Assembly (NCBI GenBank): GCA_018661465.1
Contig: JABJIC010000004.1
Coordinates: forward strand, 46,871 to 110,870
Source of the DNA: Gammaproteobacteria bacterium
GTDB lineage: Bacteria; Pseudomonadota; Gammaproteobacteria; Pseudomonadales; Pseudohongiellaceae
Direction of reading: 5' to 3'
Length of the DNA stretch: 64,000 nucleotides
The notes under the pieces were generated by a model. It did not search any database and had not been told where the DNA came from. It saw nothing but the letters and a program-made list of their open reading frames with translations. Shown one piece after another: positions 9,474-16,980 of the stretch; position 1 is the first letter of the stretch, and every line of letters starts with the position of its first letter. The translations under genes were made by a program, and so were the position numbers.

Positions 9474-10289
9474 ATGAAGCAAGGTTTGTTATCGGAAGCT
9501 CTTTACCAGATATGCGCACTAATAATCGCTGTCATTGTGGTTCATGCAGCTTATGTTGCGGTAATTCGTCCAAATGCGGAACTGATTCAGCAGCAGCAAA
9601 ATGTCTTGCAGCAAACCGATGAAAATTTTGTTCCTGAACGGTCAGTTTATATAATCATGAAAGACTTCGAGCAGGAGACTTGTATTATTCTTCTGCTTTG
9701 GGCGATGTCAATTATTGGTATGAAAACCCAAAAGACATTGCAGGAAAGAAAATTGTTGGAGCGAACTCTTATACAGGTCTCTGATGGCATGAGTATTTTG
9801 CCAGAAGACTCACGCAATTTCGCTCGCCCAGTGCAGGCGCTTGCCGAGGATGAGCGTCAATACCTATTGCCCCGAGCTTTGCTAAGCGGCTTACATAGAT
9901 TTCAGACTACAAAAAATATTCAAGACGTTGCCACTACGGTGAAAGACACTTGTGAAACCGAAGCCGACAGGATGGAAACAGAGTTGACTATAGTTCGCTA
10001 TATCGCCTGGGCAATTCCATCGATTGGATTCCTGGGAACAGTTCGAGGTATCGGCACCGCACTTGGTCAAGCCTATCAGGCGGTGAGTGGAGATATTGTT
10101 GGCGTGACTGTGAGCTTGGGTGTGGCATTTAACTCAACCTTCGTTGCTTTGATCGTGAGTATTTTCTTGATGTTTTTGCTGCATCAGTTACAGCTGCTTC
10201 AGGATCGACTGGTATTGGATTGTCAGAACTATGTTGATGAAAGAATGATCAGGCACCTTCAGGTTCCCGAGAAGGACGGCCATCTATGA
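9474..10289 (+). CDS. MotA/TolQ/ExbB-type proton channel protein
   Basis: This 271-residue inner-membrane protein has hydrophobic segments at about residues 9-31, 67-84, 174-195 and 207-236. The third and fourth hold the family signature: IPSIGFLGTVRGIGTALGQA (Thr189 at the usual position in the LGTV motif) and VSLGVAFNSTFVALIVSIF (the small-residue/Thr helix of ExbB/TolQ). Known relatives form pentamers that surround two copies of an ExbD/TolR/MotB partner and convert ion flow into mechanical work. No conventional ExbD is encoded nearby. The two downstream VWA proteins each have a single N-terminal helix with an aspartate at its mouth and could fill that role. The gap after the previous gene is 71 bases. 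Confidence 0.9.
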   Translation: MKQGLLSEALYQICALIIAVIVVHAAYVAVIRPNAELIQQQQNVLQQTDENFVPERSVYIIMKDFEQETCIILLLWAMSIIGMKTQKTLQERKLLERTLIQVSDGMSILPEDSRNFARPVQALAEDERQYLLPRALLSGLHRFQTTKNIQDVATTVKDTCETEADRMETELTIVRYIAWAIPSIGFLGTVRGIGTALGQAYQAVSGDIVGVTVSLGVAFNSTFVALIVSIFLMFLLHQLQLLQDRLVLDCQNYVDERMIRHLQVPEKDGHL

Positions 10290-10313
10290 AATTGAAAGGA
10301 CGAGTGTGAAAGT

Positions 10314-11681
10314 ATGAGTTTGAAAGTTATCGAACTAAACGATAACGCCATTACTGTTGGCGATGAGTCGGGGATTATTTTACAAAGCCCCGGATTTGCG
10401 CTGGCTCTGGAAAACAAGATTGAACTTGGCGAAACAGCTGAGCAACAGGCACGTCTTCAACCCACCAACAGTTACAACAAATTCTGGCATGAGCTCAGTA
10501 TGGAGCCGCTGTCCCAACATAAGGGAATTCGCCATCTTGCGGATATAGCCTATGCACAATTACTACATCTAGCCGAACTGGGGGAGATCGATTCCGATGT
10601 GATTTTTGCTGTTCCCGGGAATTTTACCCGTCAACAGTTGGCCATTGTGTTGGGGCTGGCAAAGCAGAGCCCTTTTAATCCGGTTGGCCTTGTGGATTCG
10701 GCCTTAGCTGGAGCTCTATCTGCGGCCAGGTCTGCAGCTCAAAGCAGTTCGGTGGTTTATGCGGACATTCAACTGCACCAGGTTGTACTAAGCAAGATGG
10801 TAATCGAAGGTAATGAGCTCAAGACCGATTCTGTAATACAGATTCCGGGAGTGGGCAGTCAGAACTTTATGAATCTCATGATGCAGCTTGCTACGGGTCT
10901 TTTTATTCAGCAGTGTCGATTCAACCCTCAGCATGACGCAGAATCTGAGCAGCAACTTTACAATGCTCTGCCTAATTGGTTGCAGCAAAATGAAGGTGAC
11001 GACAATAGCCTGCTGCTGGAATTGAGAACACAAAACAATGTACACACGGCGAAGATGCCTAGGGAAAGTTTGAATAGTAATCTTTCTCAGTACTATCAAA
11101 AAATATGCGAGCAAATATTTGCGCTTACAAAGCAAGAGGGAGACCAGCTCATACTGAGCCAGGCAATGTCCGAATTACCAGGTCTTGTCACGTCTCTGGC
11201 TGAGGTCGGGGATATACATGTGCTTGATCGAGGAGCGATAAACACTGCTTGTCTAGAATATAGAGATCACATTATCCATCCTGTGGATGAGATTCATCTC
11301 ATAAACGCACTTCCTCGAATGGAGAAAGAAAGCGCGTTAGCTCCAACTATAGAAACCATGAACAAGCCTAAAGCAACTCATTTGCTTTTTGGGCACAAGG
11401 CGCTGGAGATTAGATCAATCGACATTATTAATGCTGACAAATTGAACGGAGGCGCAGCGCCTGCTTCTTCTGTTTTATTGTCAGCAAAGGATCAGCCCAA
11501 ACAGCTTGGCCGAATTGTGCTGGAGCAGGATGGGATTATTCTCGACAGTGGTACTCAGGAATTTTTACTCAATGACAAACTAGTCAGTGGCAGACAAAGC
11601 TTGCACCTTGGTGATTGTCTGCGAGTGACTGAAACTCTAGAGGAACTTCGACTGATACAAGTTAGCGATGGCGACAGTTAA
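10314..11681 (+). CDS. Hsp70/actin-like (ASKHA) fold protein with an FHA-like tail
   Basis: This 455-residue protein has no signal peptide or membrane segment, so it is presumably cytoplasmic. Residues about 95-150 (DVIFAVPGNFTRQQLAIVLG, then GLVDSALAGALSA) match the Hsp70/FtsA-type pattern of a VTVPA-like strand followed by an EPTAAAL-like helix. VVYADIQLHQVVLSKM resembles the second phosphate segment, although the usual D-x-GGGT is not clear, so nucleotide binding is uncertain. The last 55 residues (GRIVLEQDGIILDSGTQEF, LLNDKLVSGRQSLHLGD) resemble a degenerate FHA beta-sandwich. The gene begins 24 bases after the proton-channel gene, and its stop overlaps the start of the first VWA gene by one base. 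It may be a cytoplasmic regulator or assembly factor of the channel. Confidence 0.65.
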   Translation: MSLKVIELNDNAITVGDESGIILQSPGFALALENKIELGETAEQQARLQPTNSYNKFWHELSMEPLSQHKGIRHLADIAYAQLLHLAELGEIDSDVIFAVPGNFTRQQLAIVLGLAKQSPFNPVGLVDSALAGALSAARSAAQSSSVVYADIQLHQVVLSKMVIEGNELKTDSVIQIPGVGSQNFMNLMMQLATGLFIQQCRFNPQHDAESEQQLYNALPNWLQQNEGDDNSLLLELRTQNNVHTAKMPRESLNSNLSQYYQKICEQIFALTKQEGDQLILSQAMSELPGLVTSLAEVGDIHVLDRGAINTACLEYRDHIIHPVDEIHLINALPRMEKESALAPTIETMNKPKATHLLFGHKALEIRSIDIINADKLNGGAAPASSVLLSAKDQPKQLGRIVLEQDGIILDSGTQEFLLNDKLVSGRQSLHLGDCLRVTETLEELRLIQVSDGDS

Positions 11682-12781
11682 TGGCAAGTAATAAAAAGAA
11701 AAGAAGAAATCTCGATCCACTGAGCTTGTCATTTTTGGATGTCATGTTTTGTGGATTTGGCGCAGTGATTCTGATTTTTCTAATCCTTGACCATACCAGC
11801 ACAGTAGCCGATGTGATTTCGAATCCCGATATCACTGCGGAGATCAATCTATTAGAAGAAGAGGTACTGGAAGGCGAGCTCGGCCTTGTTGCATTGCGCA
11901 ATACCTTCTCCGATACCAATTTTGAAGTAGTAACAGCGCAAGGTCTTGCCCGACGGATTCAAGAACAGATTGAAACTTTTCTTCAGGAGCTGGCGGCTTT
12001 GGAGAACTCAAGCGTTGCAACGGTCGACAGCGTTGAAAAACTGAGGGCGGATGTTGAGGCTTTGGAAGAAGAATTGTTACGACTTCAGGCTAGTGCATTT
12101 GAGGAAGAAGGTAATAGTGTTCGTCAATTTATGGGTGACGGTAACCGGCAGTATCTCTCGGGTCTATTTCTGGGTGGCCAGCGAATTCTAATTCTGGTTG
12201 ATAGCTCCGCCAGCATGCTGGATAGCACCCTAGTTAATATTATCCGTACCAGGAATATGCCTGTTGAGCGCAAATTGCAGGCTCCTAAGTGGCAGAGGGT
12301 CATTAAAACAGTGGACTGGATTAGCACTCAGTTGCCAATTACCAGTCAGTATCAATTGTGGAATTTCAGTGACAGCTTGAGCAGTCTGGCGTCGACAGAT
12401 CGCGATGCTTGGCAGGAAGTAGCGGATAGAGATCAGCTTAACGCAGCGGTCGAAAGTGTAAAAACCCTAGTGCCGGCTAATGGAACCAATATGGAACAGG
12501 TATTTCGCGCGGTCGCCAATATGTCACCTCTACCAGATAATATATTCCTGATAACAGATGGCTTGCCAACCATTAGTGATCGTGGATCTAGCGACGCGTT
12601 GGTAACTCCAGCACGGCGATTGGAATTGTATGAAGATGCAGTAGAGGAATTACCCAACGGAGTTCCAGTGAATGTAGTACTGATGCCTCTCGAAGGTGAC
12701 CCCAGTGCAGCTGCCGCTTATTGGCAGTTGGCACAGTACACCCGGGGATCATTCTTAACGCCATCGAAAGATTGGCCATAA
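11681..12781 (+). CDS. Membrane-anchored VWA-domain protein with ExbD/TolR-like N-terminus (first copy)
   Basis: This 366-residue protein has a short basic cytoplasmic N-terminus, one transmembrane helix at about residues 19-38 beginning SFLDVMFCGFGAVI with Asp20, and a coiled-coil stretch at about 55-140. A von Willebrand A domain follows, with MIDAS residues D174-x-S176-x-S178 (ILVDSSASML), a threonine in ANGTNMEQ (T269) and an aspartate in LITDGLP (D293), so metal binding looks intact. An aspartate at the start of a lone N-terminal helix is the hallmark of ExbD, TolR and MotB, where it carries protons. Together with the ExbB/MotA-like gene two positions upstream, this suggests a stator partner with a periplasmic VWA head. 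The start overlaps the preceding stop by one base. Confidence 0.85.
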   Translation: MASNKKKRRNLDPLSLSFLDVMFCGFGAVILIFLILDHTSTVADVISNPDITAEINLLEEEVLEGELGLVALRNTFSDTNFEVVTAQGLARRIQEQIETFLQELAALENSSVATVDSVEKLRADVEALEEELLRLQASAFEEEGNSVRQFMGDGNRQYLSGLFLGGQRILILVDSSASMLDSTLVNIIRTRNMPVERKLQAPKWQRVIKTVDWISTQLPITSQYQLWNFSDSLSSLASTDRDAWQEVADRDQLNAAVESVKTLVPANGTNMEQVFRAVANMSPLPDNIFLITDGLPTISDRGSSDALVTPARRLELYEDAVEELPNGVPVNVVLMPLEGDPSAAAAYWQLAQYTRGSFLTPSKDWP

Positions 12782-12883
12782 GATAGTAGATAGGACCTGA
12801 TATTCAATGTTTGGCATTAAGAGCCAATTTAATACCGGTTCAGACTAAAAGAAATATAAGGCACACAGGCCGCAGAATAAACC

Positions 12884-13888
12884 ATGAGAAGAAACAAGCG
12901 CGAAACAGATTCTTTTTCAGTCTCCTTTTTGGATGTGGCGGCCTGTGGTTTTGGCGCAATGATTATTCTATTGATGATTACAAAGTCTTCCGCTCCTGTA
13001 ACTATTGAATTCACGGACATTACCCCTGAAGGGGCGATCAATGAATTACAAGAACAGCTATTTGCTATTCGTGGTGAAACCACGATTCTAAATCGAGATC
13101 TGAATGCAAAACACGAGCAGCTATCCGCGATGACAGAGCGAATCGCTCGCCTACGTCGTGATCTCGATGATGCGCAGGGCCGCTTTCAAACATCCAATCA
13201 GCTCTCGTCTGAAATCACCGATGAAGTGGGTCGTTTGTCTATTGCTCAACAGACCATGACAGAAGAGATGCAGCGGCTATTGGCTAGCAGTACGGCTCCT
13301 GTAAATAATGCTATCGGAGGAGTTCCGGTGGACAGCGAATACATAATATTCGTAATCGATACTTCCGGGAGTATGTTTAATAATCCCAGTTGGGCGAAGA
13401 TGCTTGGCGTAATTGATGACACCCTAAATGTATATCCTGAAGTAAAAGGTATTCAGGTGATGAATGACATGGGTGACTATATGTTTGATTCCTACAGGGG
13501 AGACTGGATTCCAGATACTCCAGGGCGGCGCGGACAGATAATGAGCACTCTGAGAAACTGGAATCCTTACAGTAATAGTAGCCCTGTAGAAGGAGTGACA
13601 CGGGCAATTAATACCTTTTATTCACCGGATAAGAAAATTAGTATCTATGTTCTCGGTGATGATTTTCAACCTGGCGGGTCTATTCGGGAAGTACTGCGCA
13701 CAATTGACCGGATCAACGTTGAAGACGAGAACGGAGACAGGCTAGTACGGATACATGGAATAGGGTTTCCCACCATTTTTGCAGGGCCTGCGCGGTTTCA
13801 GCAGAGTGTTTATCGATATTCAACGCTAATGCGGGAGATGACTCAGCGAAATGGTGGTACATTTGTGGGTCTGAATGATTATCAGTAG
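12884..13888 (+). CDS. Membrane-anchored VWA-domain protein with ExbD/TolR-like N-terminus (second copy)
   Basis: This 334-residue paralogue has the same plan as the upstream gene: basic N-terminus, a helix beginning SFLDVAACGFGAMIILL with Asp17, and a coiled coil at about residues 50-135 (INELQEQLFAIRGE, LSAMTERIARLRRDLDDAQ). A VWA domain then carries the MIDAS D159-T-S161-G-S163 (FVIDTSGSMF) and an acidic third site in YVLGDDFQ. The helix motif SFLDVxxCGFGAxI is shared almost exactly by the two copies, while the VWA domains have diverged strongly. That points to selection on the membrane segment. Two different copies suggest a heterodimer inside one channel, as two ExbD or MotB chains sit in an ExbB or MotA pentamer. 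About 100 bases separate it from the first copy. Confidence 0.85.
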   Translation: MRRNKRETDSFSVSFLDVAACGFGAMIILLMITKSSAPVTIEFTDITPEGAINELQEQLFAIRGETTILNRDLNAKHEQLSAMTERIARLRRDLDDAQGRFQTSNQLSSEITDEVGRLSIAQQTMTEEMQRLLASSTAPVNNAIGGVPVDSEYIIFVIDTSGSMFNNPSWAKMLGVIDDTLNVYPEVKGIQVMNDMGDYMFDSYRGDWIPDTPGRRGQIMSTLRNWNPYSNSSPVEGVTRAINTFYSPDKKISIYVLGDDFQPGGSIREVLRTIDRINVEDENGDRLVRIHGIGFPTIFAGPARFQQSVYRYSTLMREMTQRNGGTFVGLNDYQ

Positions 13889-13947
13889 GGCTACAGGACG
13901 ATTTGTTCACTATGTAGCGGTTTGACGAAGTGGGATGTGGGGATACC

Positions 13948-14574
13948 ATGACAAAATTAGAGCAGTACATCGGTAGATATATCAGGCAAGTAGCCGCATT
14001 AATACTGGCGTCGACCTTGACGGCCTGTGGCGTAAGCAATGTGGTTATAGATGGCAGCTTTCCTACTCCAAATATAAGCAAACTTCCTCTAACAGTCGCT
14101 GTTCTCTATGACGATGCGCTTCGTCAATTCTCCTATATGGAATATTCTGAGACAGGGCAGGAAGAAATCAATATAGAAAGCGGTCAATCTCATATACAAC
14201 TGTTTAACGCAGTGCTGCCGGCAATGTTCGACAACGTCATAGAAGTGCAGTCTCAAGCGGAGGCTGTAAGCAGTGGTGCCGATGCGGTGTTCATTCCGGT
14301 GATTGAGGAATTTCAATTGGCACTTCCATCCAAGACCAGGCTGGACGTTTACGAAATTTGGATTAAATACAATATGCGACTTGAGAGTGCGGAAGGCGAC
14401 TACATTGCAGATTGGGTGCTTACTTCTTATGGCAAGACTCCAACAGAAACCTTTCGCTCAAATGAAGCGGCAATAAACGAGGCTGCAATAGTAGCCTTGC
14501 GAGATTTGGCATCAAGTTTTTCACTAAGCTTTTCACAGGTACCTGAAGTTAGGGATTGGCTGAATTCCCAATAA
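13948..14574 (+). CDS. Lipoprotein of unknown function
   Basis: I place the start at ATG 13948, which directly follows a GGGGAT ribosome-binding region; a GTG at 13930 is less likely. The ~208-residue product has a signal peptide with lipobox LTAC (ILASTLTACGVSN). The mature domain (KLPLTVAVLYDDALRQFSYM, AVSSGADAVFIPVIEEFQLA, IWIKYNMRLESAEGDYIADW) alternates strands and helices like periplasmic lipoproteins that bind partner proteins at the outer membrane. No specific family was recognised. It lies 59 bases after the second VWA gene on the same strand and is probably part of that operon. Confidence 0.72.
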   Translation: MTKLEQYIGRYIRQVAALILASTLTACGVSNVVIDGSFPTPNISKLPLTVAVLYDDALRQFSYMEYSETGQEEINIESGQSHIQLFNAVLPAMFDNVIEVQSQAEAVSSGADAVFIPVIEEFQLALPSKTRLDVYEIWIKYNMRLESAEGDYIADWVLTSYGKTPTETFRSNEAAINEAAIVALRDLASSFSLSFSQVPEVRDWLNSQ

Positions 14575-14613
14575 GCGGGCTTTGGGTCATTAAAGACGCT
14601 ATCTAGAGGCAAT

Positions 14614-15300
14614 ATGAAGACAATAGAATCGACAAAATCAGGAATTAGCAAGAAACCTGCTTTAGTGCTGGTAGTCCTGTTATCGGTTTTAGCATCTTGT
14701 ACCAGTACAACTGTGGATGAATTTCGTCAGGGTGAGACTGGAATAGAAAATGATGAATCGGTGGTTATTCTTGGCAGGCGTCAAGCCAGCGATTACGAGA
14801 CACGCGCCGAATTTGTGGATTGCGTCGGGGATCGTATGACCCAGGGCGCCAATGCAATCAGCATTATTCCTGAGCAGGAATTCGTTGATGCAATGTTTCC
14901 ATGGTTTGAGCCACGAACTGCGCCACTGAGAACCCAGGATCTTGAGAAGCTGATGGCTGAACAGGTAGTGGCGGACAAGATGGATGAGTTTGGAGTTCGC
15001 TACATTGTTTGGCTTGATGGATTTACCGAAACCACCGACAGAAGTGGTTCGATATCCTGTACCGTCGGTCCCGGTGGTGCAGGTTGTTTTGGATTTGGTT
15101 CTTGGGAAGATGACGCAAACTTTGATGCGCGAGTGTGGGATGTAGGCACATTTTCAAATGTTGGCACCATCAGCACCGATGCAACCGGCCAATCTTATGT
15201 TCCCGCCCTCATAATACCTATCCCCTTAATTGCCAGAGTCGAAGCCAATGCCTGTAGCAGGTTAGCGGACCAGCTCAAGGGCTTTGTCAACGGCGGCTAG
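14614..15300 (+). CDS. Lipoprotein of unknown function
   Basis: This 228-residue product begins at an ATG preceded by TAGAGGCAAT. It has a signal peptide with lipobox LASC (VLSVLASCTSTT). The mature part contains VVILGRRQASDYETRAEFVD and a cysteine-containing loop (SISCTVGPGGAGCFGFGSW) whose two cysteines could form a disulfide. It ends with a helical segment (EANACSRLADQLKGF). The protein has no recognised catalytic motif. It is the second of three consecutive lipoprotein genes that close the VWA/ExbB-like cluster, 39 bases after the previous one. Confidence 0.7.
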   Translation: MKTIESTKSGISKKPALVLVVLLSVLASCTSTTVDEFRQGETGIENDESVVILGRRQASDYETRAEFVDCVGDRMTQGANAISIIPEQEFVDAMFPWFEPRTAPLRTQDLEKLMAEQVVADKMDEFGVRYIVWLDGFTETTDRSGSISCTVGPGGAGCFGFGSWEDDANFDARVWDVGTFSNVGTISTDATGQSYVPALIIPIPLIARVEANACSRLADQLKGFVNGG

Positions 15301-15363
15301 CTGTTGTCCGTTTAAGTATAGGTATATCTGTTGTTGTAAGAATGGAGATAGGCAGGTGGAGCA

Positions 15364-16851
15364 ATGAACAATTCGAATTACACTATGATCAAAAAACTCT
15401 CTTCGGCGCTCTTTCTTGGGGTCTGCTTCTCAGTGATCTCTTCCTGTGCGATTAATCCAGCTACTGGCGGTGCCAACCTGGTATTGATGTCTGAAAATCG
15501 CGAGAAAGAAATTGGCCTGGAAGAGCATGAAAAAGTTCTGGCTAGCATGCCATTGCTGGAAGACCAGGAACTCTTGGCCTATGTAAGAGAGGTGGGGAGC
15601 AATGTTGCCAAAGTAAGCCATCGTCCTGATCTTGAATATCAATTCCATATTATCGATAGTCCTGACATCAATGCTTTTGCCTTGCCAGGTGGATATGTCT
15701 ATGTGAATCGTGGCCTGCTCACTTTTACGAACAGCGAAGCAGAGCTTGCGGCAGTGCTAGCCCATGAAATAGGTCATATCACAGCAAGGCATGCTGTTCA
15801 GCAACAATCGCGGGGAAGACTAGCAAATACTGCAGCAACAGTCGGTGGGTTTGTAACGGCGGTAGCAACTGGGTCAGGATATGTCGGCTCACAGATTAGC
15901 CAGGTTGCGTCAATTTGGGCGCAGACAGGTCTTAGTGGTTTTGGCAGAGAACACGAATTGGAAGCTGATAGTCTGGGTGCTGAGTATCTGGTGAACGCCG
16001 GATACGATCCGGCAGCGATGATTGAAGTGATTACTGTTCTAAAAAATCAGGAAGATTTCAATAGAAGAGTCACTGGAAACGGCGGAGGCTATCATGGCTT
16101 GTTCGCTACTCACCCGCGAAACGATACTCGTTTACAACAAGCCGTTGAAGAAGTAGGAAATATTTCGGATAACGTAATTACTCAAACGGATAACACAAAA
16201 TTTCGAGAAAACATGGATGGTATGATTATAGGTCAGAGCCAGAACTCGCAATCGAATGAAGCTCGCAACCGTTACTATCAAGCATTGTTAGGCTATACAC
16301 TTGTCTTTCCTGAGGAATGGGAGATAGATGAGACTACAACAACAGTAACTGCTTCATTGCCGAATTCTGGCTCTATCAAGATTGAAGCTCAACGAATTCA
16401 AGAAAATATTGAGCCTCGAGTTTTTATTCGCGACAAGATGGGTGTGTCGGGTCTTCAAAAGTCTGAAGCCTTAGCCCAATATAGATTGTTAGGACACACT
16501 GGCACTGCTGTTTCAGCTGAAACGGGAAATCTTGAAAGAATTGCAGCTATCTACTTTGGTCCAAGAGTATACACATTTCGAGGAGAGATCCTCGATGATA
16601 CATCTGTTGATGAAATCGATGCGCTTTTACTTGCTTCCATTCGAACCTTTAGAGCTATACAGAGAGGCGAGGCTTTCACTGGCAGCGAGGCGAAAATAAA
16701 ATACGTTCAGGCAAGCGAGCACTTTGATTTCAGTGTTGTTGCGCAATCCAGCAGAATCGCTAATTATCCCGAAGAAACTCTCCGCCTTCTCAATGGCTAT
16801 TACCCCATTGGAAGCCCCGAAGAAGGGGATTGGGTAAAGCTGGTCGAGTAG
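15364..16851 (+). CDS. M48-family lipoprotein zinc metalloprotease
   Basis: This 495-residue protein has a signal peptide with lipobox ISSC (Cys28). The M48 catalytic domain follows: LAAVLAHEIGHITARHA holds the zinc ligands His134 and His138 and the catalytic Glu135, and REHELEADSLGAEYL supplies the third ligand Glu. INAFALPGGYVYVNRGLL is the conserved strand. The layout matches the BepA/LoiP-type periplasmic proteases that control outer-membrane protein and lipoprotein assembly. Residues about 300-495 form an extra C-terminal domain (YYQALLGYTLVFPEEWEI, ERIAAIYFGPRVYTF) found in many such proteins. The start follows a strong GGTGGAGCA site. As the last gene of the envelope cluster it could process its components or serve general quality control. 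Confidence 0.92.
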   Translation: MNNSNYTMIKKLSSALFLGVCFSVISSCAINPATGGANLVLMSENREKEIGLEEHEKVLASMPLLEDQELLAYVREVGSNVAKVSHRPDLEYQFHIIDSPDINAFALPGGYVYVNRGLLTFTNSEAELAAVLAHEIGHITARHAVQQQSRGRLANTAATVGGFVTAVATGSGYVGSQISQVASIWAQTGLSGFGREHELEADSLGAEYLVNAGYDPAAMIEVITVLKNQEDFNRRVTGNGGGYHGLFATHPRNDTRLQQAVEEVGNISDNVITQTDNTKFRENMDGMIIGQSQNSQSNEARNRYYQALLGYTLVFPEEWEIDETTTTVTASLPNSGSIKIEAQRIQENIEPRVFIRDKMGVSGLQKSEALAQYRLLGHTGTAVSAETGNLERIAAIYFGPRVYTFRGEILDDTSVDEIDALLLASIRTFRAIQRGEAFTGSEAKIKYVQASEHFDFSVVAQSSRIANYPEETLRLLNGYYPIGSPEEGDWVKLVE

Positions 16852-16980
16852 TTTTGCCTGTTTGTTTTGTTTGTTTTTACTCTCCACAAGGTTAAACTTG
16901 AGCTCAGCTCTGTCTCACTGCGGCCAATAGAGTCGCGGCGAGTACAGCTCAGGCTGGAAAGATATAAATAGTTTCGTTAT

